Shown: positions 21,031-33,078, counted from the stretch's first letter. The stretch is 64,000 bases of DNA from Bactrocera neohumeralis (GCF_024586455.1 NW_026089623.1:10264204-10328203); one strand, 5' to 3'. Notes: a model not told the origin generated them from the letters alone. Made by a program: numbers and translations.

Positions 21031-21969
21031 TATCGGGTGATTTTTTTGAGGTTAGGATTTTCATGCATTAGTATTTGACAGATCACGTGGGATTTCAGAC
21101 ATGGTGTCAAAGAGAAAGATGCTCAGTATGCTTTGACATTTCATCATGAATAGACTTACTAACGAGCAACGCTTGCAAATCATTGAATTTTATTACCAAA
21201 ATCAGTGTTCGGTTCGAAATGTGTTTTTATCGACAAATTTTGTTCAGCGATGAGGCTCATTTCTGGTTGAATGGCTACGTAAATAAGCAAAATTGCCGCA
21301 TTTGGGGTGAAGAGCAACCAGAAGCCGTTCAAGAACTGCCCATGCATCCCGAAAAATGCACTGTTTGGTGTGGTTTGTACGCTGGTGGAATCATTGGACC
21401 GTATTTTTTCAAAGATGCTGTTGGACGCAACGTTACGGTGAATGGCGATCGCTATCGTTCGATGCTAACAAACTTTTTGTTGCCAAAAATGGAAGAACTG
21501 AACTTGGTTGACATGTGGTTTCAACAAGATGGCGCTACATGCCACACAGCTCGCGATTCTATGGCCATTTTGAGGGAAAACTTCGGAGAACAATTCATCT
21601 CAAGAAATGGACCCGTAAGTTGGCCACCAAGATCATGCGATTTAACGCCTTTAGACTATTTTTTGTGGGGCTACGTCAAGTCTAAAGTCTACAGAAATAA
21701 GCCAGCAACTATTCCAGCTTTGGAAGACAACATTTCCGAAGAAATTCGGGCTATTCCGGCCGAAATGCTCGAAAAAGTTTCCCAAAATTGGACTTTCCGA
21801 ATGGACCACCTAAGACGCAGCCGCGGTCAACATTTAAATGAAATTATCTTCAAAAAGTAAATGTCATGAACCAATCTAACGTTTCAAATAAAGAACCGAT
21901 GAGATTTTGCAAATTTTATGCGTTTTTTTTAAAAAAAAAGTTATCAAGCTCTTAAAAAATCACCCGATA
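21031..21969 (+). mobile_element. rosa-like mariner with both ends, internal deletion
   Basis: The left end TATCGGGTGATTTTTTTGAG matches the inverse of the right end AAAAAATCACCCGATA. TA flanks it on each side (21029-21030 and 21970-21971). At 939 bp it is about 350-400 bases short of a typical mariner, because the middle of the gene is deleted. To the right follows the last part of a HINE hairpin (to 22007). From 21224 on it belongs to the duplicated segment. Confidence 0.87.
21146..21860 (+). pseudogene. Mariner transposase with central deletion and frameshift
   Basis: An ATG at 21146 begins MNRLTNEQRLQIIEFYYQNQ, the first helix-turn-helix. After about 26 codons (CSVRNV) the sequence jumps to the catalytic domain at FYRQILFSDEAHFWL in another frame, so the deletion of roughly 125 codons also shifted the frame. 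The catalytic part to 21860 is open and identical in protein sequence to that at 10509-11162, with all three Asp residues. A start at 21183 in the shifted frame would give 225 residues, but its first 15 or so residues are not transposase sequence. Confidence 0.85.
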
Positions 21970-24268
21970 TAATACTCTCCTTAGCAACATTGTTGCGAGA
22001 GTATAATAACGTAACAACTTGACACGACTCACGCGGGATATGTCAAAAAACCTACTGAAACATGTAAGGAAGGGCTCAGTTCGAGTGTCACCGAACATTT
22101 TATACTCTCGCATGATAAAGTGATAATCGAGATTTCATTATCCGTCATTTACATATTTTTTTATTTTGCTGTAAAATTAATTAGATTAGATCAATTTGTG
22201 TACTTTGAGTATTGAATTAGGTGTCAAAAAAAGGAGAACAATTAATGAGATAACGAGAAACTGACGATTATTTTTAACAGCTTTTCCCAGAAAACTAGTT
22301 TTCGCACGTTAGCTCCCTTTTCGTAGACCAGGTCACATATATTATACAAAGAAGGCATCAGATGGAACTCAAAATAGCGTTATATTGGAAAAAGGCGTGG
22401 TTGTTAACCGATTTCACCCATATGTCATCAGGGTGTTAAGAAAATATTACATACCGAATTTCATTGAAATTGGTATAGTAGTTCCTGAGATATGGTTTTT
22501 GGTCCATAAGTGGGCGACGCCACGCCCATTTTCAATTAAAAAAAAAAAGGCTGGGTTCAGCTTCCTTCTGCCATTTCTTCCGTAAAATTTAGTCGTTCTG
22601 ACGTTTTTTGTTAGTCGGTTAATGCACTTTTAGTGATTTTCAACATAACCTTTGTATGGGAGGTGGGCGTGGTTATTATCCGATTTCTTCCATTTTTCCA
22701 TTTTTGAACTTGACATAGCTATAGTAGTTTCCGAGATATGTACAAAAAACATAGTAGGGGCCGGGGTCACGCCCACTTTTCCAAAAAAATTACGTTCAAA
22801 TATGCCCCTCCCTAATGCGATCCTTTGTGCCAAATGTCACTTTAATATCTTTATTTTAGTTATGACACTTTGTATTTTTTCGGTTTTCGCCATTTTGTGG
22901 GCGTGATAGTGGGCCGATTTTGCCCATCTTCGAACTTAACCTTCCCATGGCGCCAAGAAATACGTGTACCAAGTTTCATCATGATATCTCAATTTTTACT
23001 CAAGTTACAGCTTGCACGGACGGACGGACAGACGGACGGACGGACAGACAGACATCCGGATTTCGACTCTACTCGTCGCCCTGATCACTTTGGTATATAT
23101 AACCCTATATCTGACTCTTTTAGTTTTAGGACTTACAAACAACCGTTATGAGAACAAAACTATAATACTCTCCTTAGCAACTTTATTGCGAGAGTATAAA
23201 AAGTTCTTTTGCTTGGATCATCTGTTATTTCTGTCGGCTATTGCACTTTTCTCGTTGAACTTATATATAACAAGTAAGGAAGGGCTAAGTTCGGGAGTCA
23301 CCGAACATTTTATACTCTCGCATGGTAAAGTGATAATCGAGATTTCATAATACGTCATTTACATATTTTTCAAATACCGTAAAGTTTTATTCCGCTATCA
23401 TCATTGGTTCCTAATGTTTATACTCGTATTATACAGAGAAGGCATCAGATGGAATTCAAAATAGCGTTATATTGGAAGAAGGCGTGGTTGTTAACCGATT
23501 TCACCCATATTTCGTACATGTCATCAGAATGTTAACAAAATATTATATATTGAATTTCATTGAAATCGATAGAGTAGTTCCCGAGATATGGTTTTTGGTC
23601 CATAAGTGGGCGGCGCCACGCCCATTTTAAATTTAAAAAAAAAGCCTGGGTGCAGCTTCCTTCTGCCACTTCTTCCGTAAAATTTTGTGTTTCTGACGTT
23701 TTTTATTAGTCGGTTAACGCATTTTTAGTGATTTTGAACATAACCTTTGTATGGGAGGTGGGCGTGGTTATTATCCGATTTCTTCCATTTTTGAACTGTA
23801 TATGGAAATACCTGAAGAAAACGACTCTGTAGACTTTGGTTGACATAGCTATAGTGGTTTCCGAGATATGTACAAAAAACGTAGTAGGGGGCGGGGCCAC
23901 GCCCACTTTTCCAAAACAATTGCGTCCAAATATGCCCCTCCCTAATGCGATCCTTTGTGCCAAATTTCACTTTAATATCTTTATTTATGGCTTAGTTATG
24001 ACACTTTATAGGTTTTCGGTTTCCGCCATTTTGTGGGCGTGGCAGTTGGCCGATTTTGCCCATCTTCGAACTTAGCCTTCTTATGGATCCAAGGAATACG
24101 TGTACCAAGTTTCATCATGATATCTCAATTTTTACTCAAGTTACAGCTTGCACGGACGGACGGACAGACGGACGGACGGACAGACAGACATCCGGATTTC
24201 GACTCTACTCGTCGCCCTGATCACTTTGGTATATATAACCCTATATCTGACTCTTTTAGTTTTAGGAC
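21224..24268 (+). repeat. Direct duplication, copy 2 (partner 10527-13570)
   Basis: Near-identical to 10527-13570, in the same orientation. It fills most of the spacer between the two inverted arms. Up to about 24214 it follows copy 1 (for example the microsatellite length and CGTCGCCCTGATC). From about 24290 it instead follows the left arm (CAAAACAATAATACTCTCC). The change-over therefore lies in an interval of fewer than 80 bases. Confidence 0.85.
22058..23201 (+). mobile_element. HINE copy with the non-homologous inner block (duplicate)
   Basis: Duplicate of 11358-12505, with the same replaced block at about 22159-22336. It differs by a shorter A-run near 22230 and a few substitutions, including GGGGCCGGGGTCACGCC at 22757. 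Confidence 0.8.
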
Positions 24269-24335
24269 TTACAAACAACCGTTATGTGAACAAAACAATA
24301 ATACTCTCCTTAGCAACTTTGTTGCGAGAGTATAA
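23269..24335 (+). mobile_element. Chimeric HINE at the inner edge of the right arm
   Basis: The 5' nine tenths match the HINE at 12573-13638, and the last part including the hairpin matches the HINE at 20500 in mirror image. It thus joins the direct duplication to the right inverted arm. Confidence 0.82.
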
Positions 24336-24558
24336 TAAGAATTCCCCCGTGTGCGTTGTTACAAAGCCTCTTCTGATTCATCAGAATGTTCAGGCATCCC
24401 TGTTTCAGTGTCGACGTGGACCTCTGGTTCCTGTGACTTGAAGGGCTTTATAGTTTCACTCAAGAAGGGTTGGCTTTTGCTTCGTTGGCGTTTTTGCTGG
24501 CAACTTAAAAATGGATCAGATGTGAGAAGAAGCCTGTTTAAAACATCTTGGTGGTTGC

Positions 24559-26446
24559 GTTGAAGACGTTGAGTTGAAGAGGGAAGCGAGACGCATTTGC
24601 AGACAGAAGAAGAAAGAGGCCGAAATTCGTGAGTACGAAGAGCTTGATAAGCTGGCCGACAGGGGTAATGCTCGAAAATTCTACGAAAAAATGCGGCGGC
24701 TTACAGAAGGTTTCATGACCGGAGCATACTATTGTAGAACCCCCAAAGGTGATCTAGTCACTGATGCCCAGAGCATAGTTAAATTATGGAGGGAACACTT
24801 CTCCAGCCTGCTGAATGGCAGTGAACGCACAACACCAGGAGAAGGAGAACCCGATACCCCAATCGATGACGATGGAGCTGACGTTCCATTACCCGACCAT
24901 GAAGAAGTTCGAATAGCAAATGCCCGCCTCAAGAACAACAAAGCGGCAGGGGCCGACGGACTACCGGCCGAGCTATTCAAACACGGCGGCGAAGAACTAA
25001 TAGGGAGCATGCATCAGCTTCTTTGTAAAATATGGTCGGACGAGAGCATGCCACCGATTGGAATTTAAGTGTGCTATGCCCAATCCATAAAAAAGGAGAC
25101 CCCACAATCTGCGCCAACTACCGTGGGATTAGCCTCCTCAACATCGCATATAAGGTTCTATCGAGCGTATTGTGTGAAAGATTAAAGCCCACCGTCAACA
25201 AACTGATTTGACCTTATCAGTGTGGCTTTAGACCTGGAAAATCAACAACCGACCAGATATTCACCATACGCCAAATCTTGGAAAAGACCCGTGAAAGGAG
25301 AATCGACACACACCACCTCTTCGTCGATTTCAAAGCTGCTTTCGACAGCACGAAAAGGAGCTGCCTTTATGCCGCGATGTCTGAATTTGGTATCCCCTCA
25401 AAACTAATACGGCTGTGTAAACTGACGTTGAAGAACACGAAAAGCTCCGTCAGGATCGGGAAGGACCTCTCCGAGCCGTTCGATACCAAACAAGGTTTCA
25501 GACAAGGCGACTCCCTATCGTGCGACTTCTTCAACCTGCTCCTGGAGAAAATAGTTCGAGCTGCAGAACTAAACAGAGAAGGTACCATCTTCTATAAGAG
25601 TGTACAGCTGCTGGCGTATGCCGACGATATTGATATCATCAGCCTCAACACCCGCGCCGTTAGTTCTGCTTTCTCTAGGCTGGACAAGGAAGCACAGAAA
25701 ATGGGTCTGGTAGTGAACGAGGGCAAAACGAAATATCTCCTGTCATCAAACAAACAGTCGTCGCACTCGCGACTTGGCTCTCACGTCACTGTTGACAGTC
25801 ATAACTTTGAAGTTGTAGATAATTTCGTCTATTTAGGAACCAGCATTAAAACCACTAATAATGTCAGCCTGGAAATCCAACGCAGGATTGCTCTTGCCAA
25901 CAGGTGCTACTTCGGACTGAGTATGCAATTGAAAAGTAAAGTCCTCCCTCGACGAACAAAAGCTAAACTCTATAAGTCGCTCATAATTCCCGTCCTGCTA
26001 TATGGTGCAGAGGCTTGGGCGATGACAGCAACCGATGAGTCGACGTTACGAGTTTTCGAGAGAAAAATTCTGCGAAAGATTTATGGTCCTTTGCGCATTG
26101 GCCACGGCGAATATCGCATCCGATGGAACGATGAGCTGTACGAGATATATGACGACATTGACATAGTTCAGCGAATTAAAAGACAGCGGCTACGCTGGCT
26201 AGGTCATGTTGTCCGGATGGATGAAAACACTCCAGCTCTGAAAGTATTCGACGCAGTACCCGCCGGGGGAAGCAGAGGAAGAGGAAGACCTCCACTCCGT
26301 TGGAAGGACCAAGTGGAGAAGGACCTGGCTTCGCTTGGAATATCCAATTGGCGCCACGCAGCGAAAAGAAGAAACGACTGGCGCGCTGTTGTTAACTCGG
26401 CTATAATCGCGTAAGCGGTGTTTTCGCCAATTAAGAAGAAGAAGAA
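24559..26446 (+). mobile_element. 5'-truncated RTE, mirror copy
   Basis: Mirror of 18390-20278 with a (GAA)n tail before GGTTGC at 26447. Its RT frame carries the same TGA (near 25208) plus a private one-base loss near 25051 that turns SMPNDWNL into a short dead end. It also has a few substitutions (for example GAYYC for GAYSC). Confidence 0.87.
24569..26414 (+). pseudogene. RTE reverse transcriptase, mirror copy
   Basis: First part 24574-25068: linker and fingers up to LLCKIWSDESM, then a frameshift. The next part resumes in another frame through LCPIHKKGD and hits the shared TGA. The part 25278-26414 is open and contains FVDFKAAFDST, QGFRQGDSLSCDF, YADD and the C-terminal RLRWLGHVVRMDE tail. 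Compared with the left copy it carries extra damage, so the two copies have diverged independently since duplication. Confidence 0.85.
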
Positions 26447-28825
26447 GGTTGCACTGAACCCGTAAAAATTTTCTTGCAAAGTCTTGTCGATATAGACTTG
26501 TTTCAAGCCTCCGCTGCCTCTTCTGATAGCTGACCGATAGGTAAGATAGCGTATTTTATGATATTAAATTAAATATTTGAAATTTCATTACATCAATTTT
26601 ATGGCCAGATGACATTGCTTCTAGAATGACCTTAAGTTTGATTATGAAATCTTTTTTTATTTCTGGAATTTCAGCAGCTAAATCTGGATCGCTGAAGAAT
26701 CTTCGAGATGTGTTACCCGAATTAGAATTTCCGAAACCAGCTTTTGGCATGTCATTTATAGTCCTGTCCTTTCCCTGTATGCTTTTTGGATTCTTTCCTT
26801 ATTTTCTTTCACAAGTTTTTTTTCTTCTGTGGTTCGAACTTGTCATTTATTCAAAGGAAGTTTATAAGCAAGGTGTAATATGGTTTCAAATAAACGGATT
26901 CTAGCTTGGAGAATTGACAAACCAAATTTTAATGACTTGGGATCTTCCTCATTAGTTCTTTCAAAGTTATTGAAACTTTTTGACGTTTTCCCACATATGT
27001 AACATTTCATGGTAGAAGTGGTATCGGTAGCCGCATTGCAAACTATTGCCGCAACCATTGTTGGAAGCAATGCATGTCGTTTGGTCACCAGCAATCGTTT
27101 TGCCTTATTCTCTACGTATAATATCTCTTCTTTTGTGACATTGACAGTTTCATGCAGAAATCGAATTCGAATTGGTCAGCAGAAACGAATAGATGAAGGT
27201 GTTGGATTTTGGCACAGAACTTTTTTGGTGTCACCTATATACTACTGCAACCTCAAGGGTACCAATGAACTCTGAAATATGTTGGAGTCGTCATCGTCAG
27301 GAGAGCTAAAGAGCGAGTATTTTTGTTGATATTCAACTTGATGTGAACCATCGCAACCCATTTTGAATTAAGCTCAAGATTCTCTAATTAGGCTACGGTG
27401 CAGTTTTGAAGAACGTCTTCAGTATAAAGACATAGCCTTATAGTAGTATGGTCTAGTAAATCTTGGAGCACAACTTCAGCACATCTCTCTGTAACTCGAA
27501 TTAAATCTTGTTTTGGATAACAGCTTTTCTTTGCTTCTCTAATAAGCGTATAACAAGGAAAAATACCCTTGTTTGATTCGTGTAATAACTCCCACTGTTT
27601 TCTTGTAAAATCACCTTCAACAAAGATTTGTATGGCTTCAGCAGGTGTGTACTTTTTTATTTCTGGCTTCTGAGCTTCAATTATTATTTTTTTGTATTTT
27701 ATGGCTCTTGTAGGTGTAGAAGTTACGTCTATTATAAGTTTAGACGCAGCTTTGACTAACGCTAGCTGCGTAAGCAATCTCCTGGACAGCTATCTGCTCA
27801 CGAAGGTCTTTAGTTTTCTGGCGTTTACTACGATCAGACATCTCTTGGAATTGTATGCTTGGGCACTAAAATGGAAGCGTTAAGCCATTCTTCGTATTTT
27901 TTGACAAATCTTTCTTCAGTATAACTGGACAATACCCATTTCTTTTTTAAATCCCATATGAAATACTTTAAATCTTTACTGAAAGTTTGAAATTCGTCGT
28001 TTGGACACTCCATTATTTCTTGAAGCTTTTTTTTCCATATATGACGTTTTATCTTCCCATTTTCTCTCCCAAAGCAGCGCTTTCCCTACAAAGCATATAC
28101 ATATAATGTTTTTCGAGGCATTTTTTTGTGATTTCGAACCCGAAAAAACGAAATAATAGAACAAATTCCTAACGTAGTTCTTGCACATTTTCAATTCCAG
28201 TAATTTTGGGTACTACTCGAGAAATGTATACCTTCTTCCCACCCGTCTAGACTAATTTAGCAGGATTTCAGTATTCAATTGAAAAAAAATAAATAAAGCA
28301 GTACTCATTTTTTGCAACTGATCAACCTTTTTCAACGCGTTTTTTTACAGGGGGGGAAAGACGGGGAAAATGTTTAAGCTGATATGTTAAGTAGAAACCC
28401 TGTAGTTTACTAAGAAAAAAAATCATAGCTCGACCTCGCCCAACACTATAACAAAAACACTAATTTCTAAAAACTTAAAAAAAAAATTTAGTTTTTTTAA
28501 TGATTCCTTGTTTTCTCGAAAAAAACATAATAATACATTAACTAAATTAATTTTTATATTATAAATATTAAATATATACCATGTTGTTCTGAATCCATAA
28601 AAAATATTTCCAAGAATTCCGTTCACGCATTAAAAACAACCACTTGCAATCTCGAGAACAATGGAGAGTTTCGCGAATAATCATGTGCGTTCTGAACGAA
28701 GTCTAGGTTTCGACTACTTGTGTGGCAATATAGCAGCCTGAAGGTCATTCATTTATTCGGTTCATTGTAGACCGGTTATTTAGGTACCAAAAAAAATCAA
28801 TTTTGAGTACCATCGCTGAAGTTTG

Positions 28826-29017
28826 TAATTTTCAATTTTGTCCGGTTTTTGAGGGTAAATGCTCCCTTGTGCGACGTTTTATACTTTGTTTTACTCCCAA
28901 TTACATAGCGACAGGCTACTAGAAGTGACAAATAAATGTAATGGGTAATAATAGTAATATGAACGTTAAGGTAATAAACGCGATCGATTCGACTTCGCGC
29001 TCCCGCTTGAAGGTTAA
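28826..29017. repeat. piggyBac-type end piece ending in TTAA
   Basis: Its left part (28826-28875) repeats the piggyBac upstream block found at 15655-15710. Its right end reads, on the minus strand, TTAACCTTCAAGCGGGAGCG from 29017, matching the candidate end at 7636. Together they suggest a terminal fragment of a piggyBac element whose body has been lost. The stretch 28513-28825 before it shows nothing I recognise. Confidence 0.5.
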
Positions 29018-29039
29018 CAAAACTCTTTAACAAATCTCA

Positions 29040-29275
29040 AAAATTTAACGGCGTAATATGTCTTTATGTAAAATGACAGCTAAAACAAGGTTGCAATTAT
29101 ATTTTTACGTGTCATTGCACGAAAATAAACATGGGTTTTGGTCTGACACATTTTACTCCATTGACAACAATTTTCTGCCTGTGTTTGCTGTTGTGCCGAT
29201 GCACCAAGTGGAAAATTCTGTGAAGTTAGTGAAAACCTATTTTTTTGCAGTTCTGAAAACATTAGGCGAATAAAA
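29040..29275. repeat. Repeat related to the Harbinger-like MITE core
   Basis: It contains AATATGTCTTTATGTA and CACGAAAATAAACATGGGTT followed by TTGGTCTGACA. The same words occur in the MITE at 44209-44843 and at 61868-62030. The 71-codon ORF here has no counterpart kept open elsewhere, so I treat it as non-coding. No terminal repeats are visible. 29276-29756 is AT-rich with no recognised feature. Confidence 0.55.
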
Positions 29276-29756
29276 TGTATATTATAATGCTGGAAGTATT
29301 AGGAAGAAATTATATTCTATTTATGAAACAAGTTATGTGTGTGTTGATGATCATTGATTAATTATAAAGAATTGTATAAGTATGTATTATTAATTAATTA
29401 TAAAATTGAAGGAGTTTATAAACTCGAAATTCAATTGCACATGGAACTTATTTTTATAGTAGATGAATTCAAACGGTAAGAACTTTTTACAAACCTTCAT
29501 CATTATCTTCAAACAATGCAACAGGAGTTAAAAAATCGCGCGGATTAGCCAAACCATTTGCTCCTATTGGACCTAGTTCCGGGAGTTGAAAGTGATTGTT
29601 ATAAACCTCAAGAATATATCCCCTTAAAACAATAATATGAAAAAATAAAAATTCTTAGTTTTATTATTATATTTTTTATAATAATTCACAATTTTAGAGT
29701 AAATTTAATAAATACAATTATTTAAAACATATAAATACAAGTTTTGTTATGTTAAT

Positions 29757-32696
29757 TTGAATTCAAAGTTACATAAGATGTCGAAAATCGTTTACGAGTT
29801 TACACTTCAGAAGTGGAATATTACTCACATTCCCCGTTCCAAAAATCGGCGATTTAAGGTTGGAGCAACGATAGCACGACTGCAACAGGAGATGAAGCTG
29901 TTACGCGAAATTATGGCACAAGCACAAAGCTGCCTCTGATACAGCCAAGCACACAAGATATATCAACGGTACAAAACGCAGAGCAGGCGTTCAAAATCAC
30001 GCTGAAATTTCAACGAACGCCGACAAAACTATGTCAACCAACAACAACGCTGTAACACGCATTCAAAGCAATGGAAAAATTTCAACGAACGCAAATACTC
30101 TGCCGGAATTTAATCCAACAAATAATGCAAGCATTACGGTGGAACAATTTATTGGCAGAATCGATAGAGTGGTGAAAGCCTATAAATGGGATGATAGATT
30201 TTTATTGTAGGCCATTTATACGCGATTAAAAGCAGTAGCAGATTTTGCCAATACGTTACGAGCCATCACGAAGGCCAAAACAACGAGAAAACCAAAGGAA
30301 ACCGTAAAAACCGTAAAACCAAAAATTTAAAGCACTATTAAAATGCTACAACTGAAACATACCTGGACATTTCTCCAGAAAAAAGTCCATTGCCACAGAA
30401 GCGACATCGCTTTGCAATGTGTAAAAAAGTTCATCCAAACGGAGGAAATTGCGAAAAGATGACAGGAGCGCTACGACGACTTGGGCAACGAATTTTGACG
30501 AATGTTTCAAGAAACTAGTTTACATAAAAGCGAAACCACATATCGCATTCATCGACACCAGTAGTCAATGCATCATTCGCAGGTCAACAGCCAAACGCAT
30601 CGACGCTAAATCCGTAAAATGCTGCTCACAAGTAAAAATCAGGGGCGCACACGTTCACGGAGGCTATTACCATAGATATAACCATCGACCGGTTCATCAT
30701 CAAACCGCAAGCCGTTACAAAACGTTACATTGAAAATGGTCGGAAGTAGGCGAGCAATACAGACGACGGTAATAACTGAGAGCAATTTTTCCAAACTAGT
30801 GTCTAATTTCAGCCATAAAGTAGACTGAAATAAGATGCAAAGTGTTCTGGAAAGCTACGCCGAATTATTCTCTAGTGGACTGAAAGTTATTGGAAAAACT
30901 GATGTGATTCATGTAGTTCAAGTTAGCATAGTACTTGAGAGCAATCGAATCGTATTTCAAGATGATTGAAGAACTACTGGAACGCGATATTATTAGAAAA
31001 TCGACATCGGAATACGCAAGCCCCGTGGTTCTAGTCAAGAAGCAAAATGGAAGTGATCGGTTATGAATCGATTACCGACGTATTAATAAGATGACAAAAA
31101 AAAATGTTCAGTCTCGAATATCGAAGAACGGCTACATGAATCATGCCGTTTGGCAAGACGAGTGGAGACATTGTGCTATTTCCCAGCCGTTACGAAAATT
31201 GCTAACGAACTGAAAACAGCGTTATCGTGGAAACCAACCTTGGTGAGCTACCGCATCGAAGTCAGACATGAACTACATACTCGTACATTAGCAAGTTTTA
31301 TCGGCCTTGCGAGCTTTTTGTTGCAAGCTGAGAATACAACTGCACCCGATATCATATTTTAGTCGCTCCACTACGGACAACGAAAAACGTTTCCACAGCT
31401 ATGAGCTCGAAAAGTTAGTGATCTTGGAATCATTGGAAAGATAAATACTACGTATACGAGAAGAAGATCAAAGTTATCACTGATTGGAACACTCTGTGAA
31501 CAACTATGGAGAAACGAGAGCTCATACTACGCATTGCCGGTAATGGTTGAGAATACAACAATTCGACATCGAGATTCTACACCGACCACAGGGGCACACG
31601 AAGTAGATACCGTTCATCTCAAAATTTCCAGGATGATCATTGACAAGGCTGATTGGTTGGTTAGTGTTCAGCTTCAAGACCAGAAATTTAGAAACATTGT
31701 TAATGAAATGCAGAATGAGATGAAACCAGAATACGCCGACTATGTCATTGAACTGGGACGTTCATATCGAAAGTACGACAACAAACTATTATGGGTTGTT
31801 CCGAAGCAGTTTAGGTTTCAGATACTCCACGAATTTCAAGATAAGGTCATATGAGCGTTGAAAAAGCAATAAAAGTAATCCTGAATTCTGGTTTCCCCGC
31901 ATGCACAATTACGGGAAGAGCTATATTAACTCATGTGTGAGTTGCGCTTTGAGTAAAACTCTTGGTGGACGATGTAAGGGTCAGTATCACTACGACATCG
32001 TTAAACCGATACCGTCTACGACAACATACATTGATCATTTGGATCCGAGCTGAAAATACCTGAACGTATTGTATCCGACCAATGAACGGCTTTTTCTTCG
32101 AGGGCGTTTCAAAAGTTTTTCATCGAAAAAAACTTCAAACATACTCTCAACGCAGTGCGTACGCCACTCACTAACGGATACGCTGAGCGCGCTAATCGTA
32201 TTATCCTATCCATACTATTACCTTCTACCGACGACGAAAAACGATGCAATAAGAGCACAAGCCAAGAATCTATACTACACAAAGCATTCTCAACCGAAGA
32301 CTTACAACGAAGGTGATCTTGTATTGACTACGAACGAACCAATAAGCACCGGTTCATCACTAAAGTTAGAACCACGGTTCAGAAGACCGTTCATCATTAC
32401 CAAAGTCCTGCCAAATGATAGCTATGTATTTTGTGAGGACTTACCCCATGCCGAATGAACGCAACGGCATTACAAGGCTCTATTTGCATCAGAGCAGTTT
32501 AAAACTTGGTGCATGTTACCACCAGATGATCCAGACGACATGGACGAAGGCAATGAAAGCACCATGGGCGAGGACAACTCTGTTGCCCAACAGATGATAA
32601 GCGAACGCAAGAAAGCGAATAACAACAACGAAAGGGACACAGTAAGTAAACGACATCGTAAAGGAGGAGTAGGGAAAGAATCAGCTGATGCTATGT
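29757..32696 (+). pseudogene. Ty3/gypsy retrotransposon relic (gag-pol)
   Basis: Degenerate gag-pol in changing frames. A gag-like segment has ARLQQEMKLLREIMAQAQ (29870, coiled coil) and NASITVEQFIGRIDRVVKAY near 30130. RT start: EELLERDIIRKSTSEYASPV then VLVKKQNGSDR near 30970-31060, after which most of the RT core is deleted. RNase H remnant: TTDNEKRFHSYELEKLVILE near 31380. Integrase remnants: SRAFQKFFIEKNFKHTLNAV then RTPLTNGYAERANR near 32100-32200. C-terminal pol tail: FRRPFIITKVLPNDSYV then LPPDDPDDMDEGNES, stop near 32696. Organisation and motifs fit the mdg1/412-like side of Ty3/gypsy, though the clade is uncertain. No LTR could be fixed. The element is ancient and heavily deleted. 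Confidence 0.75.
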
Positions 32697-33078
32697 GAAC
32701 AAAGGCACAGCTGAGAGGTGCCAATGGAGAAACGTCAAGGGGAGTCCAGGGTGAAGTTTCTATAAGATTTCAAGATGGCGACTCTTAATGGGAAATGGTT
32801 GCATTGTGTTATTTTTTTAAATTTATGGAAATAAAACTTTAAGATATTTTCAAAAGAAAATTGTTTTATTTTAATATATGTTCATAAATAAGAGGAGATT
32901 AGGAGCAAATACATGAGTAATTAAGTTTTTTATTCAGGCCTCTTTTTAATTGTGGTAAGTTAATAAATGTTCACCACAGAAAAATGTTAGGTGCAAATTA
33001 GCAACCATGCCATATAGTGGGGTCAAGAATATGCTTATTCACAGACAAATTTATATTTTTGCAAGATAATTTGGTTGT

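Larger units (their letters stand above)
24363..28194 (-). pseudogene. Transib transposase relic, right copy
   Basis: Same motif series as the left copy, reading leftward from 28194 to the stop at 24363. The block 27388-27777 is open for 129 codons (KLIIDVTSTPTRAIKYKK, FVEGDFTRKQWELLHES and KKSCYPKQDLIRVTERCA). It keeps one Ile codon (three bases) that the left copy lacks. The CYIC zinc pair (near 27000) and the GNSNSGNTSRRFF motif (near 26700) are present. The same missing Asp (MVAAIVCNAAT) is shared, so this loss predates the duplication. It is interrupted by the RTE at 24559-26446. Confidence 0.78.
24241..28512 (-). repeat. Right arm of the 4.3 kb inverted duplication
   Basis: Mirror copy of 16329-20600. 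It holds the same Transib relic (here on the minus strand) and the same RTE insertion with the same target duplication GCAACC/GGTTGC at 24553-24558 and 26447-26452. The RTE had therefore inserted before the arm was duplicated. Confidence 0.9.

Noticed and set aside
29058..29273. 71-codon ORF with MSLCKMTAKTRLQLYFYVSL
   Set aside because: The related repeats at 44440 and 61900 do not keep the frame, so it is repeat sequence rather than a gene.
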